From Desulfotomaculum sp. (GTDB taxonomy: Bacteria > Bacillota > Desulfotomaculia > Desulfotomaculales > Nap2-2B), in assembly GCA_003445555.1 (NCBI GenBank), contig DMDI01000027.1, forward strand, positions 1-6,948: a stretch of 6,948 bases of DNA. Direction: 5' to 3'. The notes beneath the pieces were generated by a model. It searched no databases. It was not told where the DNA came from and was given only the letters and a program-made list of their open reading frames with translations. The position numbers and the translations under genes were made by a program. Below, piece after piece: positions 1-4,397 of this stretch (positions are counted from its first letter, which is position 1; every line of letters begins with the position of its first letter).

Positions 1-58
1 GGGCGGCCTGGGGGCGGGGTTTCCCCGGGCCCTTCGCCGCAGCAGGGGGTAAACCGGC

Positions 59-1405
59 ATGGGGGTTTTACCCGTTCACGACCCGGGTTGCGTGGGGGGG
101 GCCCGCCAGGACAGCCCCTTAATTGTGGGGGGGGGGGAAAAAAAAAACTTCATTCCCTCAGGCGCACCGGCCCTGTTAAAGTACACCCGCCAAGCCCTCA
201 TTCCTTCTGATGGGGAGATGGTCATAGTTACCCCGGAGAAGGTAGAAATTAAAGATCGCCGGCTTAAGTCAGTCCAAAAACCAATCTTTGAAGTAAAGTG
301 GGAAGAGGCGCAGGCCGAAAAAGGCGGTTTTGCCCACTTCATGCTTAAAGAAATTTACGAGCAACCGCAAGCCATCCAGGAAACGTTAAGGGGGCGTCTG
401 ACGGCTGACAGCACAAAGGTGACTTTGGGGGAACTACCGTTGGCCGGGGTAAAGAAAATATTTATTACTGCTTGCGGTACCGCCTACCACGCGGGCCTGG
501 TGGGAAAATACGTAATTGAAAAGCTGGCCCGCCTGCCGGTAGAAGTGGAACTGGCGTCAGAATTCCGCTACCGTCAACCTTTAATTACCCCGGAAACATT
601 AGTTTTAATAATCAGTCAATCCGGGGAAACCGCCGATACACTTGGCGCCCTGCGGGAAGCCAAAAAAATGGGGGCCCCGGTGGTCGCCGTAACCAACGTG
701 GTGGGCAGTTCGGTAGCCCGGGAAGCTGATTTTAACCTATACACCTGGGCCGGTCCGGAAATTGCCGTGGCCTCAACCAAAGCCTATACCACCCAGTTAA
801 TTACCATGTACTTACTGGCTCTTTATTTAGCGGATAAGCAAAAAACTTTGCCGGCCGAAGAGATACAATCCTTAATAAAGGAGCTAAAAATTTTAAGTCA
901 GAAAGCGGCCGAAGTTTTGCCCCAAGCGGCCATATTCAACCAGGAACTGGCAGATAAGTACGCCCAAAAAGAAAATATCTTTTTTATTGGGCGGGGCTTG
1001 GATTATGTGGTAGCCATGGAAGGGTCTTTAAAGCTAAAAGAAATTTCCTATATTCACGCCGAGGCTTATGCCGCCGGGGAGTTGAAGCACGGGACCCTGG
1101 CTTTAATTACGGATGAGGTGCCGGTTGTTGCTCTGGTAACTCAAAGGGCTTTGCTGGAAAAAACAATTAGCAACATTAAAGAAGTAAAGGCCCGGGAAGC
1201 AACCGTTATAACTTTTGCCGCTGCGGGTTTAAAAGAAGTGGAGGATGTGTCCGACCACGTATTTTACCTTCCCCAAACCCATCCTTTACTTAGTTCTGTT
1301 TTAACCGTAATTCCTTTACAGTTATTGGCCTATTACATGGCCGTGGCCCGGGGCTGCGATGTTGACCAGCCCCGCAACCTGGCCAAAAGCGTGACGGTGG
1401 AATAG
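59..1405 (+). CDS. glmS: Glutamine-fructose-6-phosphate aminotransferase (isomerizing), 5'-partial
   Basis: GlmS makes glucosamine-6-phosphate from fructose-6-phosphate and glutamine in the cytoplasm, the entry step to UDP-GlcNAc for peptidoglycan and other glycans. The visible 448 residues match the C-terminal part of the ~608-residue family: the tail of the glutaminase domain (to about 80), then two SIS sugar-isomerase domains. Motifs seen are ACGTAYHAG (138-146), SQSGETADT (186-194), ASTKAYTTQ (238-246), GRGLDYVVAMEGSLKLKE (311-328), ELKHG (341-345) and the canonical end DQPRNLAKSVTVE. E328, H344 and K443 correspond to E. coli E488, H504 and K603. The ATG at 59 is not the true start: about 160 residues including the catalytic N-terminal cysteine lie off the edge. 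An in-frame TAA at 50-52 and oddities such as VGGGEKKNF (usually VGLGEGENF) suggest sequence errors. Identity is near certain; the first ~60 codons are unreliable. Confidence 0.95.
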   Translation: MGVLPVHDPGCVGGARQDSPLIVGGGEKKNFIPSGAPALLKYTRQALIPSDGEMVIVTPEKVEIKDRRLKSVQKPIFEVKWEEAQAEKGGFAHFMLKEIYEQPQAIQETLRGRLTADSTKVTLGELPLAGVKKIFITACGTAYHAGLVGKYVIEKLARLPVEVELASEFRYRQPLITPETLVLIISQSGETADTLGALREAKKMGAPVVAVTNVVGSSVAREADFNLYTWAGPEIAVASTKAYTTQLITMYLLALYLADKQKTLPAEEIQSLIKELKILSQKAAEVLPQAAIFNQELADKYAQKENIFFIGRGLDYVVAMEGSLKLKEISYIHAEAYAAGELKHGTLALITDEVPVVALVTQRALLEKTISNIKEVKAREATVITFAAAGLKEVEDVSDHVFYLPQTHPLLSSVLTVIPLQLLAYYMAVARGCDVDQPRNLAKSVTVE

Positions 1406-1439
1406 GAAAGGATTGTTTTACCTAAGTTTTGATCGGGTG

Positions 1440-1486
1440 CCCCCACCCTAACCCTCCCCCTTTAAGGGGGAGGGTTAGGGTGGGGG
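1440..1486. repeat. 47-nt perfect palindrome downstream of glmS
   Basis: Two 23-nt arms beginning CCCCCACCCTAACCC are perfectly complementary around a single central T. It lies 35 bases after the glmS stop. The stem is strong enough to stall RNA polymerase, but no T-run follows on either side, so it is not a classic intrinsic terminator. C-rich palindromes containing CCCTAACCCTC recur between genes in many bacterial genomes, from memory, so a mobile REP-like or MITE-like repeat is the likeliest identity. Either strand also carries four G-tracts in one arm (GGGGG, GGG, GGG, GGGGG), which fits a G-quadruplex pattern. Confidence 0.85.
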
Positions 1487-1544
1487 CGTTCGACCCTATA
1501 AAATATGATTGCATAACAATAAAATAATGTTTAGTATATTTGGA

Positions 1545-1937
1545 TCAATTTATGGGGAGGCAAGGGGACGGTTCTTTTGCCTGCTCCCTTATTCCCCTAT
1601 ATACTTTGATTTTCTCTACCATACTTTTGTCTATCCCAAGTACTTCAGCGATTTTTCGTGGTGATAATTTTATGTTAGTCCTTAAGTGTGCTATGACCTT
1701 TTTCCGTAATTGGGGATCTTCTTTGACTTCTTCTATTTTGATTGCGGGTTTGACGGTTTTTAAATAGGCCCTTAAATATTCCCGCCCCTCCTCTATTGTC
1801 CGTATTTCATCCTCTCTCTCGCAGTCCAGAAATACCGTATCATCGGGTTCAATCGAGAATCGTTTAAATTCCTTTATGGCTTCCTTTCTGTCGTTCGCCT
1901 TAGTGCGTTTAGAGCAAAGGCTAGAGGGTCTTGCCAC
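1545..1937 (-). pseudogene. REP-associated (Y1-type) transposase remnant, internally deleted
   Basis: The 130-codon frame starts at a GTG with MARP, the usual opening of one RAYT transposase clade (MARPLRIEYPGA...). After about 12 residues it jumps to what resembles the C-terminal region: NDRKEAIKEFKRF (about 15-27), an acidic segment, then a helix-turn-helix-like stretch LSPRKIAEVLGIDKSMVEKI (about 92-111). The HUH motif and catalytic tyrosine of the Y1 domain, expected in the missing ~150-200 residues, are absent, so the product cannot be an active transposase. The last residues (KEPSPCLPIN) are just the left hairpin of the element read through to a TGA. Family assignment rests on my recognition of the two ends; a small helix-turn-helix protein is the alternative. 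Confidence 0.6.
1554..1588. repeat. Left terminal hairpin of the RAYT-like element
   Basis: Stem AGGCAA (1558-1563) pairs with TTGCCT (1577-1582) around the 13-nt loop GGGGACGGTTCTT. GGG at the outside can pair with CCC at 1586-1588 across a small bulge. Read on the - strand, the foot begins GGGAGCAGGCAA, so a GGAG tetranucleotide lies at the 5' side. Same loop motif as the right hairpin, different stem. Confidence 0.6.
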
Positions 1938-1978
1938 CAGTATAAATTTATTACGAAGCGAAAGGAAAAACCGTTAAC

Positions 1979-2001
1979 GTAGAAAAAGAACGTCCCCCTA
2001 C
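1979..2001. repeat. Right terminal hairpin of the RAYT-like element
   Basis: GTAG (1979-1982) pairs with CTAC (1998-2001) around the 15-nt loop AAAAAGAACGTCCCC. The loop is nearly the complement of the left hairpin loop (AAGAACCGTCCCC when read on the - strand), while the stem bases are different. Confidence 0.55.
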
Positions 2002-2003
2002 TT

Positions 2004-2029
2004 CCACAGTAAAAGAGGCCAAACTGTGG
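2004..2029. repeat. Short inverted repeat at the toxin/element junction
   Basis: CCACAGT (2004-2010) and ACTGTGG (2023-2029) form a perfect 7-bp stem with a 12-nt loop. It begins two bases after the right element hairpin and ends two bases before the stop of the truncated toxin, so it may be part of the element's outer end or a scar of its insertion. No T-run follows, so it is not a clear terminator. Confidence 0.4.
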
Positions 2030-2031
2030 CA

Positions 2032-2217
2032 CTAAGAATAATTCTTAATCTTAAGCCTCCTCCAATGGCGATGCAAAGCAGAAACGAATTCGAGGCGTAC
2101 CAGATCAGAAACATAAACAGAATTCTCCGGCATGATTATCAAATCAGTAACAAGTTCCGTTCCAGGCTCTTCATGAAAAAATTTTATTAATGCAGAGGTG
2201 TCAAAAAATAGGTTCAT
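2032..2217 (-). pseudogene. PIN-domain (VapC-like) toxin, 3'-truncated
   Basis: The 61 residues open with MNLFFDTSALIKFFHEEPG, the first strand and helix of a PIN ribonuclease with its first catalytic Asp (D6), and continue to VRLEFVSALHRHW, which contains the second acidic position (E43). VapC-type toxins usually run about 130-150 residues; the half carrying the remaining acidic residues is missing. The frame stops at a TAG next to the hairpins of the transposase-derived element. The ATG overlaps the stop of the upstream antitoxin by four bases (ATGA), the usual coupled toxin-antitoxin arrangement. The product is very likely not an active nuclease. I searched the far side of the element (1487-1550) by eye for the missing C-terminus and saw nothing matching. 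Confidence 0.75.
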
Positions 2218-2429
2218 ACACGGTCATTTCTTTCGTTTATAATGTCTTGACTAAGCGAACCTTTACAATCTCTCAAAGCAAGACGTGTCAGCAGATAACC
2301 ATTTTCCGGTTTTTTCGATTCATTTTTTTTATTCTGCTTCTTAAGAGATAAAACCAGATCGTAGACTCTCAATATGCTGTGTGAGTTAAGCAACTCTATT
2401 TCCTGCAGCAGGCGTTTTTTTGCTTGCAT
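2214..2429 (-). CDS. Small antitoxin of a PIN-toxin pair
   Basis: A 71-residue mostly helical protein that starts with MQAKKRLLQEIELLNSHSIL and ends with GSLSQDIINERNDRV. The SLS-x-DII-x-ER-x-x-R tail resembles a family of short antitoxins encoded just upstream of PIN toxins, where the C-terminal part binds and blocks the nuclease. A strong ribosome site (AAAGGAGGG, about 2440-2448) lies about 10 bases before the ATG, which supports this start. It overlaps the truncated toxin by ATGA. With the toxin broken, this looks like an orphan antitoxin that could still repress its own promoter or neutralise related toxins. The function is inferred from position and tail pattern; I do not see a named DNA-binding fold. 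Confidence 0.65.
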   Translation of the reverse strand: MQAKKRLLQEIELLNSHSILRVYDLVLSLKKQNKKNESKKPENGYLLTRLALRDCKGSLSQDIINERNDRV

Positions 2430-2453
2430 GAGTTCAATACCCTCCTTTGCAAG

Positions 2454-2471
2454 TATATTATACCCAATATA
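2454..2471 (-). promoter_or_regulatory. Probable -10 region and operator-like inverted repeat of the small antitoxin
   Basis: On the - strand a perfect TATAAT lies at 2462-2457, about 28 bases before the antitoxin ATG and just before its ribosome site. The -35 position (about 2480-2485) reads GGTGCG, which is poor. The -10 is embedded in an inverted repeat TATATT (2454-2459) / AATATA (2466-2471), a placement suited to autorepression, which is common for type II antitoxin operons. The site use is inference. Confidence 0.4.
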
Positions 2472-2489
2472 TATCTATTCGCACCCTTA

Positions 2490-2624
2490 TCAGGTGCCTT
2501 TTTCTGAAATCAGCCCCTTCTCCTCCAGCCAGTCCATAATCCGGGCCAGGCTTTCCGCCGCCGTTTCCCGGCCGGTTTCCACCACCAGATAGCGGTTCTC
2601 CGGAGGATTTTCAGGCAATATTCC
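2490..2624 (-). pseudogene. 3' remnant of an adenylylsulfate-kinase-like (CysC) gene
   Basis: A - strand frame ending in TGA at 2490-2492 reads PENPPENRYLVVETGRET and then AAESLARIMDWLEEKGLI. This closely follows the C-terminal end of APS kinases as I recall it: P-x-x-PxNPE, then the VET-xRET-xEES stretch, and a final LEELGYI helix. APS kinase makes PAPS from APS and ATP. Only about 44 of ~200 residues remain. There is no P-loop and no start codon, and the 5' side runs into the 3' end of the PIN toxin gene in another frame, overlapping it by about 14 bases. Codons are GC-rich at third positions, unlike the AT-rich genes to the right. I take it as the tail of a deleted gene; the family call is by pattern only. 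Confidence 0.45.
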
Positions 2625-3024
2625 AAATATTACAGGCTTCGAAAGACTTCAAAATAGGAATGCCGTCAAAGCTTTTCAATTTCAGCAGGTGTTCATCCCC
2701 GGAAACAATAGCCCCGGCGCTTGCCTCCAAAGCACATTCTAAAACTCTATTATCGGGAGGGTCCTCCACAATAACATTTATTTGCTGACGGGGGATAACC
2801 AGGTGTTCCGGTTGACATAGCCATGCCATTACCCTGGGTAAATCGGGATGCATGGCTACCACTTTAAGCTTAGGGTAGGTTATAACCAGGCTCAATTCGT
2901 CTATCAACGCCGGGCTGATGAAAAGTTCCAGTTTCCCCTGCATACACGCCCTTAACAACCGATGGGGAGTACCGGCCCAGCCGATGGCGGAAACTAGTGT
3001 ATTTGTATCCAGAACGACCCTCAC
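2611..3024 (-). CDS. PIN-domain toxin, type II toxin-antitoxin system (COG1569-like)
   Basis: A 137-residue PIN-fold ribonuclease of the class often named 'putative toxin component, PIN family'. It has VVLDTNTLVSA with D6, the SPALIDEL motif with E43, a central EDPPDNRVLECA with D88/D91, and IVSGDEHLL with D110, so the usual acidic metal site is complete. Length is normal for the family. Translation begins at a GTG (3024) that overlaps the antitoxin stop as GTGA, with no strong ribosome site of its own, indicating coupling to the antitoxin. The last residues (KSFEACNIWNIA) depart from the usual TPxxFL-type end, and the gene abuts a foreign APS-kinase-like remnant, so the 3' end may have been replaced during a rearrangement. 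Expected to cut RNA when not bound by its antitoxin. Confidence 0.85.
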   Translation of the reverse strand: MRVVLDTNTLVSAIGWAGTPHRLLRACMQGKLELFISPALIDELSLVITYPKLKVVAMHPDLPRVMAWLCQPEHLVIPRQQINVIVEDPPDNRVLECALEASAGAIVSGDEHLLKLKSFDGIPILKSFEACNIWNIA

Positions 3025-3299
3025 CGGGAACGGATCTCACGGATTGCTTCGTCCACTGTTTCACAAGGGATACCCTCCGCGGCAACCGCCTGCCGGATCC
3101 GTTCCAGCGCTTCGACGAGTTGATATTCTTTTGTCTTTTCAACCAAAGACTTCAACCGTAAATACTCGTCATAATCTAAAAGAATGGCCTTTCCCTTAGA
3201 GCGTCGGGTGATGATCACCGGTTGTTTATTTTCATTCACCTGGTTAATTAAATCTCCCAGAATCCTCCGGGCACTTTCTACATTCATAATGTTTTCCAT
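3021..3299 (-). CDS. Phd/YefM-family antitoxin
   Basis: A 92-residue antitoxin with the Phd/YefM N-terminal DNA-binding fold: VESARRILGDLINQVNENKQ (7-26), the VIITRRSKGKAILLDYDEY strand-turn segment (28-46), then a helical C-terminal part (about 56-92) that normally wraps the toxin. I choose the ATG at 3299 because AGAGGTGA (about 3306-3313) sits a few bases upstream; the GTG at 3308 lies inside that ribosome site and is less likely. It overlaps the PIN toxin by four bases. Phd-type antitoxins are more often paired with Doc or RelE toxins but pairing with PIN toxins is also seen. Likely binds its own promoter together with the toxin. Confidence 0.88.
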   Translation of the reverse strand: MENIMNVESARRILGDLINQVNENKQPVIITRRSKGKAILLDYDEYLRLKSLVEKTKEYQLVEALERIRQAVAAEGIPCETVDEAIREIRSR

Positions 3300-3315
3300 A
3301 AGATTCACCTCTACA

Positions 3316-3348
3316 TTTAGCTTACAATATATAACCTTTAGCTGTCAA
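3316..3348 (-). promoter_or_regulatory. Promoter of the Phd/PIN operon with paired direct repeats
   Basis: On the - strand a perfect TTGACA (3348-3343) is followed after 16 bases by TGTAAG (3326-3321), four of six matches to a -10 box, about 22 bases before the antitoxin ATG. Two copies of TTTAGCT (+ strand) at 3316-3322 and 3337-3343 are exactly 21 bp apart, two helical turns, and touch the -10 and -35 boxes. They could be operator half-sites for autoregulation; this is inference. Confidence 0.5.
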
Positions 3349-3484
3349 CATAACAAAATATTAAACTTTATTAAAACCTGTAACCTCGACCGTAACCAAA
3401 AATTATTACATTTTTAATAAAACTGTGATAAAACAAAACAAGCGAAAGGATGTGAAAGGTTGCCAAGCAAGGAGTGCCATAGGC
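3349..3484. other. AT-rich intergenic stretch upstream of the interrupted small frame
   Basis: No gene is supported here. The stretch contains an inverted repeat TTTATTAAAA (3367-3376) / TTTTAATAAA (3412-3421) and a directly repeated GTAACC (3380-3385 and 3392-3397). It separates the - strand antitoxin operon promoter from the + strand small frame and may hold the promoter of the latter, but I see no convincing -35/-10 pair. Confidence 0.3.
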
Positions 3485-3679
3485 ATGTATACTCCTGAAT
3501 TAATAACCCTGGCGAAAGAGGGAAAGAGATGAAAATTAGCAAAAATGCATTTGAAGAAACGACCAAAAGAAATCGAAGACTTTATGAGCAATATGCTCAA
3601 CCATCGCTGTTTCCCGGAAGGTAACGTATTAACAAGCGAGCAGGCCAGAAAACGATTGACAAAGGCCTCCAAAGCATGA
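3485..3679 (+). pseudogene. Possible small gene interrupted by one TGA
   Basis: An AAGGAG ribosome-site match (3469-3474) precedes an ATG at 3485. The frame reads MYTPELITLAKEGKR, a TGA at 3530-3532, then in the same frame KLAKMHLKKRPKEIEDFMSN and on to EQARKRLTKASKA with a TGA at 3677-3679. The residues on both sides of the stop look protein-like (charged, few rare residues), and the frame is open back to about 3365 except for that one stop. A second possible reading starts at 3529 (ATGA overlap) and stops at 3622-3624. I do not recognise the protein. It could be a recently broken small gene, two tiny coupled frames, or chance. Confidence 0.3.
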
Positions 3680-3712
3680 AGCTCGTAAAATCTGCTCCTC
3701 CGATTGGTAATA

Positions 3713-4103
3713 TCAACATTGATTCATTTTCATATCTTGTCCCGCAGGCTTTTTGAAGGCCCAAAACCTGTTTAGGGTAAAATTAGAAACTGGCACCACC
3801 GTCAATACGCATAATTGTCCCGCTAAGTACCACCATTCTAAAACCTGCACCGTTAAATACATTATCCCGGTATTAAGAGACAATCCAATAAGACAGACCA
3901 AGTAGGGGCGTATTGCAATACGCCCCTACAAAATAAATACCATGATTTCCTTGGGCCCCAAAAGTAAAACGGTGGTTTAAAATATAAGAAACCACCACGG
4001 CCAGGATAAACCCGATAGTAGAAGCTGGTATAGGAGGGAAATTAAGCAGTTCAACTAAAAAAGCCAGGGTACCAACATGGGTAAAAGTAGAAACTATCCC
4101 CAC
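3713..4103 (-). pseudogene. GtrA-family membrane protein split by a palindromic insertion
   Basis: GtrA-like proteins are small four-helix membrane proteins linked to flipping or handling lipid-linked sugars during cell-surface glycan synthesis. The first part carries two hydrophobic helices and the repeat signature SYILNHRFTF; the second part carries two more and the matching NFTLNRFWAFKK, the internal duplication typical of the family. The halves are in different frames because a 28-bp palindrome (3902-3929) adds 28 bases. Removing exactly those bases gives GIYF joined to LVCLIG and a continuous 120-codon frame. Homology seems to begin before the GTG at 4103: in the same frame upstream there is QLFTQFIRFGL, with no ATG, inside the 3' end of the previous gene fragment. 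So the 5' end is probably also damaged. Confidence in the family is high; as it stands the gene is not intact. Confidence 0.85.
3902..3929. repeat. 28-bp perfect palindrome inserted in gtrA
   Basis: Arms GTAGGGGCGTATTG and CAATACGCCCCTAC are perfectly complementary with no spacer. The GC-rich arms contrast with the AT-rich host gene. GTAGGGGCG-type palindromes of this form are, from memory, scattered through many bacterial genomes. GTAG at the 5' foot is the tetranucleotide associated with REP sequences moved by RAYT transposases. The reading frame of the host gene is disturbed by exactly this length. Confidence 0.9.
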
Positions 4104-4393
4104 CAGTCCAAACCGGATAAACTGAGTGAAAAGTTGGTAATACGGGGAGGGATTAGATAAATAATTTTTGTATCGGCAAGAGGATTTTGTGATATTTGGG
4201 CCTGGATCATTGTTAATTCTGTATATTGCGGAATTGTAAACCCGATAGTTACGTTATAAGTAGCCCATAATCCGGTAATTAATGGTACGCCAATCATCAG
4301 TATGTTTTTAATTTCAACCCACTTTGGTAAAGGGAGCATCTGCCAGAGCCCACGAATGGCAAAAAACATATATAAGATGTAAGGTTCAGTCAA
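4094..4393 (-). pseudogene. C-terminal remnant of a large membrane glycan-synthesis protein
   Basis: The frame opens right after the GT2 gene and reads from GFSFLTEPYILY (a few codons before the TTG at 4393) through RGLWQMLPLPKW, a hydrophobic segment ILMIGVPLITGLW, then a soluble tail VTIGFTIPQYTELTMIQAQI and ending in IIYLIPPR. This pattern of a last membrane helix followed by a short outside domain of the type 'x-x-P-Q-x-x-E-L-x-x-I-x-x-Q-I ... I-Y-L-I-x-P-R' recalls the C-terminus of multi-spanning sugar-transferase or GtrII-like proteins of 400-600 residues. I cannot name the family with certainty. No proper start or ribosome site is present, and the last ~15 residues read across the gtrA sequence in another frame. 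Both ends therefore look like rearrangement joints. Confidence 0.5.
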
Positions 4394-4397
4394 AAAA

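Larger units (their letters stand above)
1554..2001 (-). mobile_element. Internally deleted RAYT-like element bounded by inverted hairpins
   Basis: The stretch is framed by inverted copies of a motif reading AGGGGACGGTTCTTTT at the left (about 1563-1578) and, on the other strand, GGGGGACGTTCTTTTT at the right (about 1983-1998). They differ by about one inserted G. Each copy sits in the loop of a small hairpin. Between them is a transposase remnant that keeps the start and the C-terminal end of the protein but has lost the catalytic core. The layout fits a non-autonomous, MITE-like derivative of a REP-associated tyrosine transposase (Y1 / IS200-related) unit. The exact outer borders are uncertain, and the right side may extend to the hairpin ending at 2029. 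The element lies directly downstream of a truncated toxin gene, so its arrival or a later deletion probably removed that gene's 3' half. Confidence 0.6.

Noticed and set aside
59..61. ATG at 59 as a genuine glmS start
   Set aside because: GlmS homology continues upstream of it in the same frame (ALRR before the TAA), and about 160 N-terminal residues including the glutaminase nucleophile are missing.
1440..1486. CCCTAA/TTAGGG units suggesting a telomere-like repeat
   Set aside because: The unit occurs once per arm, not in tandem; it is a palindrome, and linear-replicon telomeres would not sit 35 bases after glmS.
2481..2503. GCACC / GGTGC hairpin followed by CTTTTT on the + strand, resembling an intrinsic terminator
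   Set aside because: The stem is only 5 bp, no + strand gene leads into it, and part of it is the end of the - strand APS-kinase-like remnant.
2870..3199. Open frames of about 90 codons on both strands over the Phd/PIN operon
   Set aside because: They lie within two recognisable genes in other frames and have no homology-like motifs or ribosome sites.
3367..3421. TTTATTAAAA inverted repeat as a mobile-element end pair
   Set aside because: Only 10 bp of pure A/T in an A/T-rich stretch; expected by chance often enough that I give it no weight beyond a mention.
3530..3532. Internal TGA read as selenocysteine
   Set aside because: The surrounding residues are basic and lack a redox motif, and I see no convincing SECIS-type hairpin just downstream.
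3406..3672. An 88-codon - strand open frame
   Set aside because: Hydrophobic and aromatic composition without any family pattern; it is antisense to the more protein-like + strand frame and has no ribosome site.
1440..3929. Possible CRISPR array from the several palindromic repeats
   Set aside because: The repeats differ in sequence, are not evenly spaced and have no cas genes nearby.
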